Of a stretch of 64,000 nt of DNA, positions 1 through 11,300 are shown piece after piece. The stretch lies in contig NZ_JAJSDZ010000005.1 of assembly GCF_021272385.1 (NCBI RefSeq), positions 744,001 through 808,000 on the forward strand, in the 5' to 3' direction. The stretch comes from Vibrio salinus. Lineage in GTDB: Bacteria; Pseudomonadota; Gammaproteobacteria; Enterobacterales; Vibrionaceae. The translations under genes and the position numbers were made by a program. The notes under the pieces are model-generated. The model did not search any database, was not told where the DNA came from, and saw only the letters and a program-made list of their open reading frames with translations. Positions within the stretch are counted from its first letter, which is position 1; every line of letters begins with the position of its first letter.

Positions 1-464
1 GCAGCAACAACTGAACGAGCTCCAACCGTGACTCCCGGGCAAATTACCACCCGCCCCCCAATCCAGACGTCATCCTCAACCACAATCGGCCGGCACTGAA
101 ACTCCCATTTTTTACGCTGCGTATAGTCAAGTGAATGTGTTGGTGTATAAAACTGTGTACCGGGCCCAACCAGTACATGATGGCCAATCGTTATCGGAGC
201 ATTATCTAACATCGTTACCCCCATATTGATGTATGTTCCATCGCCAATTGAAATTGTCTTTCCGTATTCACATAAAAAAGGAGGACACACCACGCTATTC
301 TCACCGAAATGCTTAAATAGCTCTGAAACATAAGGCTTTGCTACTTCAAACTGTCGCTGATTGATACACTGCAGCAACTCAAATGCCCGGTTCCTTAACT
401 GAGCAAATTCCGGACTCTTTACATCGTGTTCAATACCCATCGTCATTTTTTCGAATTCAGTCAT
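1..464 (-). CDS. Sugar O-acetyltransferase (maltose/galactoside acetyltransferase type), C-terminus cut by window edge
   Basis: This left-handed beta-helix acetyltransferase transfers acetyl from acetyl-CoA to a sugar hydroxyl. Translating the minus strand from the ATG at 464 gives an open frame of 154 codons to the window edge. It shows the N-terminal mac-type helical part (residues about 5-60), then hexapeptide-repeat sequence with ITIGHHVLVGPGTQFYTPTH and VVEDDVWIGGRVVICPGVTVG. The His in the PTHSLD segment corresponds to the catalytic His of the Maa/LacA family. ATG codons at 446 and 440 are alternative starts. Family assignment is firm; maa versus lacA-like substrate cannot be decided. 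The stop codon lies outside the window. Confidence 0.85.
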   Translation of the reverse strand, partial: MTEFEKMTMGIEHDVKSPEFAQLRNRAFELLQCINQRQFEVAKPYVSELFKHFGENSVVCPPFLCEYGKTISIGDGTYINMGVTMLDNAPITIGHHVLVGPGTQFYTPTHSLDYTQRKKWEFQCRPIVVEDDVWIGGRVVICPGVTVGARSVVA

Positions 465-582
465 CTTCCTTCCGACAGACTTATTATGAATACTTCATTA
501 TAGTCAGTTATATCGTTATATTTTTTGAGCCATAGAACACGGCTGGAAATACAATTTATCCTCCAAACTTGCCGGGGGAATG

Positions 583-854
583 ACTAGGGTCTGTTGATCT
601 TTGGTGATGGTTTTTGCAGCGAGTTGATGGTGATTTAGGCAAGGCGGGGCATGTGAAGTGTAGTCATCTACATGAATCATGACCCAACGCTGAATAAATC
701 ACCATCAAACGCTGCCCGAAGGGTTCATCTGAACTGGCTTTGCTCTTTGTTGCAGGCCATTTGCTTAGAATAACTAAGCTACATGCCCTGCGCCGCGATC
801 AAAACCCGTTCAGAGTGAACAAAAATCGACCACAAAAGGTCAACAGACCCTAGT
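583..854. mobile_element. MITE-like non-autonomous element with 24-bp terminal inverted repeats
   Basis: A 272-bp non-coding block is bounded by inverted termini: left 583-606 begins ACTAGGGTCTGTTGATCTTT, right 831-854 ends AAAGGTCAACAGACCCTAGT (about 22 of 24 positions pair). CTAG occurs at both outer ends and could be a 4-bp target duplication, as IS5-group transposases make, although CTAG is palindromic and so could equally belong to the repeat. Inside, a second perfect 14-bp inverted repeat pairs TTGATGGTGATTTA (624-637) with TAAATCACCATCAA (695-708). No ORF is present, so it would need a transposase supplied elsewhere. Confidence 0.6.
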
Positions 855-954
855 ACGGCTTATAAAATACTCATGGTAAAGACAACGACATTAACATTTA
901 CAGAAGTCCGTTTTAAGACTAATATTAAATAAATATCCGCATAAGGACTTGATT

Positions 955-1356
955 ATGAATTTAGCAAAAGACAATGGTTTTAGTCCTAAAGATCTGGCAA
1001 TGACCGGATTTAAAACAGCCGACAAGATCCTCTCGTCCTGGGGGTGTAGTACGCAACAGAACCAGAAAATTCTTAAATTATCGAAATCGTCCTATCACAA
1101 ATACAAAGCCAAACCTGAGACAACAAAACTTAGCGATGACCAGTTAGAAAGGGTCAGTTACATCCTCAATATGCATCAGGCTCTTCGGATTGTATTCAGC
1201 AACCCGGCCAATGTCCGTGGCTTTATGACCATGAAAAACCATAATGATTACTTTGCCGGCCGGACACCGGTTGAAATTATCGAGTCAGGAAAATTTGCCG
1301 ACCTGTATGAAGTGGCCCGGCGGATTGACGCGCTAAGGGGCGGATTGTGGGGATAA
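955..1356 (+). CDS. Xre/MbcA/ParS-type antitoxin (DUF2384) of a RES toxin-antitoxin pair
   Basis: This 133-residue protein is the antitoxin of a type II pair: it binds and neutralises the RES toxin encoded next to it and probably represses its own promoter. The N-terminal half (about residues 1-65) is a helical Xre-like DNA-binding region. The C-terminal half is the MbcA/ParS/Xre toxin-binding domain, with the typical LERVSYILNMHQALRIVF helix and the GRTPVEIIESG turn. The start at 955 is preferred over the upstream TTG at 949 because AAGGA at 943-947 sits 7 nt before the ATG. Its stop overlaps the start of the toxin gene by 10 nt, so the two are translationally coupled. The family is clear from the sequence and the partner. 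Confidence 0.85.
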   Translation: MNLAKDNGFSPKDLAMTGFKTADKILSSWGCSTQQNQKILKLSKSSYHKYKAKPETTKLSDDQLERVSYILNMHQALRIVFSNPANVRGFMTMKNHNDYFAGRTPVEIIESGKFADLYEVARRIDALRGGLWG

Positions 1357-2030
1357 ATAACCATCCGGAAAAAAGAAAAGGATACCGGCTGATTAACACC
1401 CGATACCCCTGTATCGCTTTATTTGATGATGTCGCCACGCCGGAAGAATTTGACATTCTCTATGCCATTCAGGCCATTACCAACCCGCGGCTAAAGGAAG
1501 AAATCGGTGACCTGTCATTACTGCGTCACTCAGAGATCCCTTTTCAGTGTCAGCGGGGAAGAAGCTATGCGGTTGCGCCATTTACTCACATTAATCCCGA
1601 TGGCGGACGTTTCAACGACTGCTTTTTTGGCGCCTTATATATTGCCTCAAACGATCAGACAGCAGCGGCAGAGGTAAGATACCACCAGCAAAAATACTGG
1701 TCCAAGATTGAGGGGCTAAAGTACGATCGTTTTCTGTTTCGGGGATTAATTGTCACGCATCACTCGTCCCCCACGTATATCGTTCACTCAGATAACCACG
1801 ATGTCCTTAATCCTGACAGCTACGCCGTATCCCAACACCTTGCCCGGGACTTAAAGAAAAACGGATATCAGGCAATACAGTATCCATCAGTACGGACTGA
1901 CGGCGGCGAATGCTGGGCTTTGCTGACCCCGGAATCCGTAGATGATATCGTGCAAACCTACCTTCTGGAAATGATTTGGGATGGCGAAAAAATCGCAGAA
2001 GTCAACCGAGTGAATAACGTCGAAACGTAG
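1347..2030 (+). CDS. RES-domain toxin (NAD+-degrading family)
   Basis: This 227-residue RES-family toxin is known in characterised members to deplete cellular NAD+ by phosphorolysis or hydrolysis, causing stasis. The signature residues can be placed: Arg in PDGGRFND, Tyr in ALYIAS, Glu in AAAEVRYH, and the late Ser in the YPSVR segment. The length is usual for full RES toxins with an N-terminal extension. The start is the GTG at 1347, preceded by AAGGGG at 1335-1340, and it overlaps the antitoxin stop. With the upstream DUF2384 gene it forms a complete two-gene RES-Xre module. No frameshift is seen. Confidence 0.85.
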   Translation: MGINNHPEKRKGYRLINTRYPCIALFDDVATPEEFDILYAIQAITNPRLKEEIGDLSLLRHSEIPFQCQRGRSYAVAPFTHINPDGGRFNDCFFGALYIASNDQTAAAEVRYHQQKYWSKIEGLKYDRFLFRGLIVTHHSSPTYIVHSDNHDVLNPDSYAVSQHLARDLKKNGYQAIQYPSVRTDGGECWALLTPESVDDIVQTYLLEMIWDGEKIAEVNRVNNVET

Positions 2031-2077
2031 TGAGCGCTCAATTTCCCGGTTCGACGCCTATTTAAAAGTATTACACT

Positions 2078-2266
2078 CATGGCAAAGAACGCCTCAAACA
2101 ACTCGCACAGATAACGACGTTTTCGATCATGTACGGTTAAGGCTTTTCCGTCAGTCATATTAAAAAAAGACTGGCGGATTTGGAGGTATTAAGCACATAC
2201 ACCTCCGGCAACCGGAACGTTTACCTCGTTCAGGATTCGGATGGCCGTAAGGTTGAACTCAGATAA
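2078..2266 (+). pseudogene. Decayed ORF remnant, helix-rich C-terminus of an unknown protein
   Basis: Reading forward from 2078 gives a protein-like run (KERLKQLAQITTFSIMYG), one in-frame TAA, then a further good run (FSVSHIKKRLADLEVL followed by a Tyr/Asn/Val-rich tail) to the TAA at 2264-2266. The second part looks like a winged-helix recognition helix plus wing, as at the C-termini of regulators or Fic-type proteins. I cannot name the family. There is no intact start and no RBS. The stretch 2031-2400 holds nothing else convincing apart from a short palindrome, ACTACACTGTAGT, near 2373-2386. Confidence 0.3.
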
Positions 2267-2415
2267 CTGGCCGCCCTTTTCCCCTTGTCTATTTGCTCCA
2301 CCAGACCGGGTCAGAGAAGCCATTTATTTTCTCTATTAGCATAAGACATAAAAAGCAAAAGCCCCCATTCACGACTACACTGTAGTGGAATTCAACATGT
2401 CATGTGGAGAAGATT

Positions 2416-2676
2416 ATGATAAAGCTGCTACCTTTGATTGCTTTAATTCTTTCAGCCAGTGTTATGGCTGATAAGCCTTCATGGGCAGGGAAAGGAAAAC
2501 CATCTGCGGACGATTTAAAAAACAATCAGGGGCTGATGACGGGGCTAAAGTGTGAGCCGGGAGATAAAGCCTGTATAGAAGCACTGAAAAAACAGAAAGC
2601 ATCGAAAAAAGAAAAGAAAAAATGGGCAAAAGAGGATAAAAAGCAATCGTTAGAAAATAAGAAAAAAGAACAGTGA
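2416..2676 (+). CDS. Small exported Lys-rich protein, unknown function
   Basis: An 86-residue protein starts at the ATG at 2416, behind GGAG at 2406-2409. Residues 1-19 form a signal peptide (MIKLLPLIALILSASVMA, likely cleaved after VMA). The mature part is short and very basic. It carries two Cys (KCEPGDKAC) that may form a disulfide, and it ends in a long Lys/Glu-rich helical tail (from about residue 55). I do not recognise a named family. It is monocistronic and stands apart from its neighbours, with its own upstream gap. Confidence 0.6.
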   Translation: MIKLLPLIALILSASVMADKPSWAGKGKPSADDLKNNQGLMTGLKCEPGDKACIEALKKQKASKKEKKKWAKEDKKQSLENKKKEQ

Positions 2677-2736
2677 ATTAAAGAACGCCAACCACCATCA
2701 AACGAAAGCCGTCTGTCTTTTATTCGGGCTGAGTGA

Positions 2737-3261
2737 TCACCCAGCTAATGAGAAAGCGGTATGACAAGCAATATACAGCAGACTAATGCCACCGAGTAGG
2801 TTGACGACTTTAGCAACGACTGAGATAGTAAACTTTCTATTCGCAACGCAGAACAGATAACAACAAAAGTAAGTCCATACCGCCATAATAGCAATGTGAA
2901 TGCTTGACAAGCCAAGATAACTGTCAAGACTTTTCCCCGCGAACAAAGGCACAACAGTAACGTAAAGCACAAACGCTTTAACATTGAATACATTGAGAAA
3001 AAAGGCGTCTCTGACACCAACCAGCTTTGCTTTTAACTGCACCTCTTTTGCCGGTTTTAAGCCGGCCAGTAATAGCTTGATGCCAAGCCATCCTAAAAAT
3101 GCGATACCACAAATCTGCAGGACATTGAAAACCGTATGATTTTGGACGATCAGACGGGATATCCCCATCCCCACCAATACACTGTGTACAAAAATACCAA
3201 TCGCCGTACCGATGATCACTTTTAACGCGCCTTTATGACCAACGATAGCCGCATTCGACAT
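2737..3261 (-). CDS. LysE/RhtB-family amino-acid exporter (true start probably upstream)
   Basis: This hydrophobic protein has about five to six membrane segments and the LysE/RhtB pattern: a conserved FLGWLGIKLLLAG segment, then VRDAFFLNVFNVKAFVLYVTVVPLF in the middle. The family exports amino acids or related metabolites across the inner membrane. From the first standard start codon (ATG at 3261) the product is 174 residues, about 25 shorter than usual. The frame stays open upstream through family-like sequence (FTTTILPIALSPGASLTLA) to position 3333, where the codon is ATC behind a strong GAGGAG. The N-terminal helix therefore probably starts there, with either a non-standard or a mutated start. 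Confidence 0.7.
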   Translation of the reverse strand: MSNAAIVGHKGALKVIIGTAIGIFVHSVLVGMGISRLIVQNHTVFNVLQICGIAFLGWLGIKLLLAGLKPAKEVQLKAKLVGVRDAFFLNVFNVKAFVLYVTVVPLFAGKSLDSYLGLSSIHIAIMAVWTYFCCYLFCVANRKFTISVVAKVVNLLGGISLLYIACHTAFSLAG

Positions 3262-3541
3262 AGCGAGGGTTAAACTGGCACCCGGCGATAACGCAATAGG
3301 AAGAATGGTCGTTGTAAATCCTTGAATATTGATGAGTCGCTCCTCAAGTCATCCTTAAATACCCTTGTTTGTGAGCGTCACAGTGTACCAATATACCATT
3401 TTTATTACAGGCAAATCGTAGCCTCAGGATACGATTTTTCTTTTCTGTCAGCAAAACAGAAATTTAGGTATAGGCTTAATAAAAGGGGTGTCTTACCGAA
3501 AGGTTTGTACACCGTCTCTTTTTTCGGATGAAGGCTTCGTT

Positions 3542-4165
3542 ATGTATGGGTATTTGACTCACCGGCTGATTTTGCTATTAACCTTCCTCAGCGGCTTCTG
3601 CATTATGTCGGTTGAACTGCTGGGAGGCCGGATTCTGGCCCCGTATTTTGGCAGCAGTATTTATGTGTGGGGCAGTATCATTACTATTTTTATGGTGGCA
3701 TTATCAGGCGGGTATCTTTTGGGAGGACGCTGGTCATTACATCGTCCCTCTTTACGAAAATTCAGTTTGCTGTATCTGGCCGGGGCGCTGACGTTGTTAC
3801 CATTGGTGCTTGCCGGGCAAACCATCATGGAACACGTCTTCCTGCACCTGACCGATCCCCGTTATGGCTCTTTAGTCACCGCCATGTTGCTGTTCTTTCT
3901 GCCAACACTGATTCTGGGCATGGTGTCGCCTTATTCCGTCCGGTTGTTGGTCAGGGAGTCGAGCCATAGTGGTCAGGTTGCCGGAACGCTGTATTTTGTG
4001 TCAACGCTGGGCAGTGCGCTCGGAACGCTGGCAACGTCTTTCTATCTGGTGCTTTGGTTTGACATCAATAACATTTTACTGACGCTGATTGGATTGTTAT
4101 GTCTCGGAGGTTTGCTGGCATATGTGAGTGATAAACCTGACGTGGTTGCCGAGGTGCAGTCATGA
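3542..4165 (+). CDS. Membrane domain of a split spermidine-synthase-like protein
   Basis: A 208-residue integral membrane protein with about six helices shows ELLGGRILAPYFG near the N-terminus and LILGMVSPYSVRLL further on. These are hallmarks of the membrane half of large fused spermidine-synthase-like proteins. The start at 3542 is behind AAGG at 3531-3534. It overlaps the next gene by four bases (ATGA), so the membrane and soluble halves are probably co-translated and act as one complex. In many bacteria the two halves are one polypeptide. The real substrate is unknown; the label reflects homology only. Confidence 0.75.
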   Translation: MYGYLTHRLILLLTFLSGFCIMSVELLGGRILAPYFGSSIYVWGSIITIFMVALSGGYLLGGRWSLHRPSLRKFSLLYLAGALTLLPLVLAGQTIMEHVFLHLTDPRYGSLVTAMLLFFLPTLILGMVSPYSVRLLVRESSHSGQVAGTLYFVSTLGSALGTLATSFYLVLWFDINNILLTLIGLLCLGGLLAYVSDKPDVVAEVQS

Positions 4166-5064
4166 AAATAATCCAACAATGGTGGTTTCTTATCGGGTTA
4201 GGTGTTTTTATCACCATGGGGTCTGCTCTGGCCGGCAATCCGATCATTTATCAGCAAAAATCGCTTTATCAGAATATTTCCGTGGTGGAAAACAATGGGA
4301 TACGTTGCCTGGTTTTCGCTGCAGTGAAAGGAAGAGAGCGCTTTCAAACCTGCCAGCCCTCTGATCAGAACAATCCTCATTTATCTCTGCTCTATACCCG
4401 GATGTCTTTCGCCGGATTACTGTTGCAGCCGAATCCCGCCCGGGTGTTGGTCGTTGGTTTGGGTGGGGGCGTGATTCCGGTGGTAATGAATCAGTTATAT
4501 CCAGAGGCGCAGATTGATATCGTCGAACTGGATCCGGCCGTGGTTCAGGTGGCAAAGGACTACTTCCACTTTCGTGAAGACGAACAAATGTCCGTGATTA
4601 TTTCCGATGCGCGGGTATTCATCAAACGGTCAGTCCTGAAGCAGCAGCATTATGATTATATTATTCTGGATGCGTTTAATGGCGATTATATTCCGGAGCA
4701 TTTAATGACCCGGGAGTTTCTTCAGGAAGTGAAACAACTGATGACCGCAAATGGGGTTTTAGTCGCGAATACGTTTTCCACCAGCCGGCTTTATGATCAT
4801 GAATCGGTGACTTATCAACACGTCTTTGGCCCTTTTTTTAATTTTAGAATTCCCCATGAATCCGGAAACCGGGTGATTGTCATAAGCCGGAAGCTGCCTT
4901 CTATCATTAAGCTTCGCTATCAGGCTCAGCAGCTTTCCGACGCGTTGAAACCTTACGGTATTGACGTGAAACGATATCCGCAGTTGATGTCTCTGAAGAC
5001 GGACTGGGATACTTCGGTCCGTCAACTGACCGATCAGTATTCACCGGCAAATTTGTTGCGGTAG
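4162..5064 (+). CDS. Spermidine-synthase-like (aminopropyltransferase-fold) protein, soluble half
   Basis: The protein has 300 residues. It starts with a hydrophobic segment (residues about 7-25) that anchors or exports it, followed by a Rossmann methyltransferase-like domain. VLVVGLGGGVIPVVMNQLYP is motif I, DIVELDPAVVQVAKDYF follows, and DYIILDAFNGDYIPEHL holds the catalytic-type Asp. These match PAPT-fold spermidine synthase homologues. Its start overlaps the stop of the upstream membrane gene. Whether it makes polyamines is uncertain: the N-terminal transmembrane segment and the membrane partner suggest a membrane-linked role different from cytosolic SpeE. Confidence 0.75.
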   Translation: MKIIQQWWFLIGLGVFITMGSALAGNPIIYQQKSLYQNISVVENNGIRCLVFAAVKGRERFQTCQPSDQNNPHLSLLYTRMSFAGLLLQPNPARVLVVGLGGGVIPVVMNQLYPEAQIDIVELDPAVVQVAKDYFHFREDEQMSVIISDARVFIKRSVLKQQHYDYIILDAFNGDYIPEHLMTREFLQEVKQLMTANGVLVANTFSTSRLYDHESVTYQHVFGPFFNFRIPHESGNRVIVISRKLPSIIKLRYQAQQLSDALKPYGIDVKRYPQLMSLKTDWDTSVRQLTDQYSPANLLR

Positions 5065-5214
5065 CTTTATCCGGATGAAATCTCTTCAGGCGTATTTAAC
5101 GGACGACTGGATTCAGTCCGTTCTGGCTTTGCGGGCAAATAAAGCAATGGTTTTTGTTTTTCTCTATCCCTCCGTGTATATTGAGAGCAGTTATCATTTG
5201 TAAGGTTTAATTTC

Positions 5215-5421
5215 ATGAAAGTATACGATTGCTGTGATTTAATTCGTGAACTTTATTCGCAAATCGGCAGTGGCGATCAGGGGTACATTCCCCAGGCTAT
5301 TCACTGCGCGTTAAACGCGCTGAACGACATTGCTTCAGACACCAGCCTGCCACAACCCACCCGGGAAAAAGCGGCCTTTGCCGCCGCCAATTTGCTCATT
5401 TCAGACTTCGAGGATGAATAA
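5215..5421 (+). CDS. yaeP: UPF0253 family protein YaeP
   Basis: This 68-residue cytosolic protein strongly resembles E. coli Yae[21 protein letters not shown], then NALNDIASD and [17 protein letters not shown]. The biochemical function is not established for the family. The start ATG at 5215 follows GTAAGG at about 5200-5205. It ends one base before the next ATG, so it forms a two-gene unit with the DUF4250 gene. Confidence 0.85.
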   Translation: MKVYDCCDLIRELYSQIGSGDQGYIPQAIHCALNALNDIASDTSLPQPTREKAAFAAANLLISDFEDE

Positions 5422-5613
5422 ATGAATTTAGCGAATTATGAAAATATGGATCCGATTTTATTGTTCAGTTTGATCAACACCAAACTGCGGGACGATTTTG
5501 ATGGCGACCTGGATAAACTGGTGTCCGTCCATGACATTAATAAAGACAAATTAATCGCGAAACTGGCTTCAGCCGGATTCGATTTTTTACCGGAAGTCGG
5601 CCAGTTCCGGTAA
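5422..5613 (+). CDS. DUF4250 family protein
   Basis: This 63-residue acidic protein begins MNLANYENMDPILLFSLINT and continues through KLRDDFDGDLDKLV and DKLIAKLASAGFDFLPE. This is the typical DUF4250 layout found beside yaeP in Vibrionaceae. It abuts yaeP with no gap and is followed by an intrinsic terminator. Function is unknown. Confidence 0.85.
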   Translation: MNLANYENMDPILLFSLINTKLRDDFDGDLDKLVSVHDINKDKLIAKLASAGFDFLPEVGQFR

Positions 5614-5628
5614 CCCTATCATCACGAT

Positions 5629-5654
5629 AAAAAGGGCTGCCTGCCCTTTTTCTT
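5629..5654 (+). terminator. Intrinsic terminator after the yaeP-DUF4250 unit
   Basis: AAAAAGGGC pairs with GCCCTTTTT around a TGCCT loop (5629-5648) and is followed by a T-rich run. Confidence 0.75.
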
Positions 5655-5826
5655 TTCCTTCCTAACACCTGTTTTTATTGATAGCCGGTGGTCCGCTTTT
5701 ATACGCGTCTTTCCCCTGACAGTTAAAAGGATTTGTCTATTGGTAAAATAGATGAAAGCAATTCTTCAAATAGCCTTTTCTTCCCTATACTTACTACTAT
5801 CCTAAAAAGACGAGTTTGGAAAAGCA

Positions 5827-5991
5827 ATGTCTGACGAAGAAAGAAAACAAAACGAACCGGTATCTGCCGTATCTGCCAGTGACAGCAGCGTCATTTCCAC
5901 AAACGATTCATTTGTTTCGCAGCAATGTCGTTTTGTCACTTCTCTGGCCGAAGATTACGAAGCCACATTCTGGAATATCTTTATTGATTAA
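5827..5991 (+). CDS. Small hypothetical protein upstream of katG
   Basis: A 54-codon ORF starts with ATG at 5827, has GGA at 5818-5820 as a weak RBS, and ends 34 bases before katG. The product begins MSDEERKQNEPVSAVSASDS and ends in an aromatic, acidic tail (DYEATFWNIFID). Its Ser/Val/Glu-rich composition looks protein-like, and it fits better than the overlapping frame from 5816. No family is recognised. It could be a leader peptide of katG or a spurious ORF. The rest of the gap 5655-6025 shows no other gene. Confidence 0.35.
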   Translation: MSDEERKQNEPVSAVSASDSSVISTNDSFVSQQCRFVTSLAEDYEATFWNIFID

Positions 5992-5998
5992 CGGATAA

Positions 5999-8239
<2,241 letters not shown>

Positions 8240-8268
8240 TCACACCCATCAATAAACCAATCTCAATG

Positions 8269-8302
8269 AAAAAGGGCTGAAAAATCAGCCCTTTTGTTTT
8301 TT
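8269..8302. terminator. Bidirectional terminator between katG and purL
   Basis: AAAAGGGCTGA (about 8270-8280) pairs with TCAGCCCTTTT (about 8285-8295) with T-runs on both strands, so it can end both convergent genes. Confidence 0.75.
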
Positions 8303-8318
8303 ATATCCGTCGAAAAGA

Positions 8319-11300
8319 TTAACCGATATTCTTACGTGCGTTCTGGAAAATACGCATCCAGGCACCGTTTTCACCCCATGAATCAGGGTGCCATGAGTTC
8401 GCTACGGTCCGGAATACACGCTCTGGGTGAGGCATCATAATCGTGACACGTCCGTCTTTGCTGGTTAAACCGGTGATCGCATTTGGTGAACCGTTCGGGT
8501 TATTTGGATATTGCTGAGTCGGATGGCCAAAGTTATCAACGTAACGCACCGCAACCGTACCCGATTGTTCAATCGCTTCCAGATGTGCTGTATCACGAAC
8601 TTCAACACGACCTTCGCCGTGAGAGACCGCAATTGGCATACGGGAGCCGGCCATTCCATCAAAGAAGACAGAATCCGATTTTTGCACTTCAACCAGACTG
8701 AAACGGGCTTCAAAACGCTCAGATTCATTGCGTACGAAACGCGGCCATAAGTCAGATCCAGGAATCAGATCACGCAGGTTGGATAACATCTGACAACCAT
8801 TACACACCCCAAGCGCAAACGTGTCTTTACGTTTAAAGAAGCCTTCAAACAGATCCCGGGCCTGATTATTAAACAGAATCGATTTAGCCCAGCCTTCACC
8901 GGCACCCAGTACGTCACCATAAGAGAAGCCGCCACAGGCAACCAGACCTTGATAAGCATTCAGTGCTACCTGACCGGTCAGGATATCGCTCATGTGAATG
9001 TCCACGGCATCAAAACCGGCACGGTCAAAAGCCGCTCCCATTTCAACGTGAGAGTTCACGCCCTGCTCACGAAGAATCGCCATTTTAGGACGAACACCGG
9101 TTGCAATAAACGGTGCTGCAACGTCTTCTTTTACATCGAAGCTTAAATTCACATTCAGACCGGGATCGGCATCGTTTTTCTTCGCTTCAAATTCCTGATT
9201 TGCACACGCCGGATTATCACGAAGTGCCTGCATTTTCTGAGTAGTTTCAGCCCAGATAGTACGTAATTCGGTACGGGAGCGGTTTACCACCGTTTCACCG
9301 CCGAGCCTTATTGCAATTGTATCATTTGCTTCAACCGAACCGATTACATGTGAGCAGGCTTTCAGACCATGTTCTGCCAGTTTAGCCAGAACCGCATCAA
9401 GATCATCATTTTTAACCTGAACCACTGCCCCCAACTCTTCGTTGAACAGCACCGCCAGCGCATCAGAACCCAGTTTGTCCAGCTCAACCTTCACACCGCA
9501 ATGACCGGCAAACGCCATTTCCGCCAGCGTGACAAACAGACCACCATCGCCTTTATCGTGGTAAGCCACCAGTTTATCGTCACGAACCAGTGACTGTGTG
9601 GCATTAAAGAAGCCTTTTAATAACTCAGGGCTATCTACATCCGCAGGTTTATCCCCCAACTGTTTATACACCTGAGCCAGTGCGGTCGCCCCCATACGGT
9701 TCTGACCCTGACCTAAATCGATCGCAATCAGACTGGTTGCCCCTTTATCGGTACGAAGCTGAGGCGTCACCGTTTTACGAATGTCTTCAACACGGGCAAA
9801 CGCCGTAATGATCAGAGACAGTGGAGATGTCACCTCTTTCTGCTCACCGTTTTCTTCCCATTTGGTTTTCATCGACATGGAGTCTTTACCAACCGGTATT
9901 GTCAAACCCAGTGCCGGACATAATTCTTCACCAATCGCTTTAACAGCTTCATACAGACCGGCATCTTCACCCGGGTGACCGGCCGGAGACATCCAGTTAG
10001 CAGACAGTTTAATGTGGTTTAACGCACCGATATCCGTGGATGCAATGTTTGTCAGCGACTCAGCAACAGCTAAACGGGCAGAAGCACCGAAATCCAACAG
10101 AGCAACCGGAGTACGCTCGCCCATCGACATGGCTTCACCGTGGTAAGTATCAAAACTTGCCGCGGTGACCGCACAGTTTGCAACAGGCACCTGCCATGGA
10201 CCTACCATCTGATCGCGGGCAACCAGACCGGTTACGCTACGATCACCGATAGTGATAAGGAACGTTTTTTCAGCAACAGCCGGAAGACGTAAAACGCGAT
10301 CTACCGCATCATTAATTTCAATGTCATCACGAGTAATCGCTTTACCTTCCACTTTTAACGTCGTGGCATCACGAGACATCTTAGGCGGTTTACCCAACAG
10401 AATGTCCATCGGCATATCAATCGGTGTATTACCGAAGTGAGAATCGTCCAGTGTCAGATGACGTTCTTCTGTCGCTTCCCCGACTACCGCATAAGGAGCG
10501 CGCTCACGTTGACAGATGGCATCAAACGTCGGCATGTTTTCATGTGAGACAGCAAGTACATAGCGCTCCTGAGATTCGTTACACCAGATCGCTAACGGAC
10601 TCATTCCCGGCTCATCATTTGGCACGTCACGCAGTTGGAATTTACCACCACGGTCACCGTCATTAACCAATTCAGGAAGCGCGTTTGAAATACCGCCAGC
10701 GCCCACATCGTGAATAAATGCGATTGGGTTATCTTCACCAAGCTGCCAGCAACGGTCGATAACTTCCTGACAACGGCGTTCCATTTCCGGGTTTTCACGC
10801 TGTACAGAGGCAAAATCCAGATCTTCAGAAGACTGACCGGACGCCATGGATGAGGCTGCACCACCACCCAGACCGATGTTCATCGCCGGACCACCTAAAA
10901 CGATCAGACTCGCACCAACCGGAATCTCTTTTTTCTCTACGTGTTCTTCACGGATGTTACCCATACCACCGGCAATCATAATTGGCTTGTGGTAACCACG
11001 GATTTCTTCACCTGCGTGAGACGTTACTTTTTCTTCGTAAGTACGGAAGTAACCCAGCAGGTTAGGACGACCGAATTCGTTATTGAATGCTGCGCCACCT
11101 AATGGGCCTTCAATCATAATGTCTAATGCATTAACGATACGACCTGGTTTGCCAAAATCAGTTTCCCATGGCTGTTCAAAACCAGGAATACGAAGGTTAG
11201 AAACAGTAAAACCAACTAAACCAGCTTTAGGCTTGCCACCGATACCTGTTGCGCCTTCATCACGGATTTCACCGCCACTACCGGTTGATGCCCCCGGCCA

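Noticed and set aside
3322..3531. Forward ORF of 69 codons in front of the membrane-protein gene
   Set aside because: It lies opposite the extended 5' end of the LysE-type gene, has no RBS, and its composition is not protein-like.
5816..5998. 60-codon ORF before katG
   Set aside because: It overlaps, in another frame, the 54-codon ORF from 5827, which has a better composition and start context; no family likeness.
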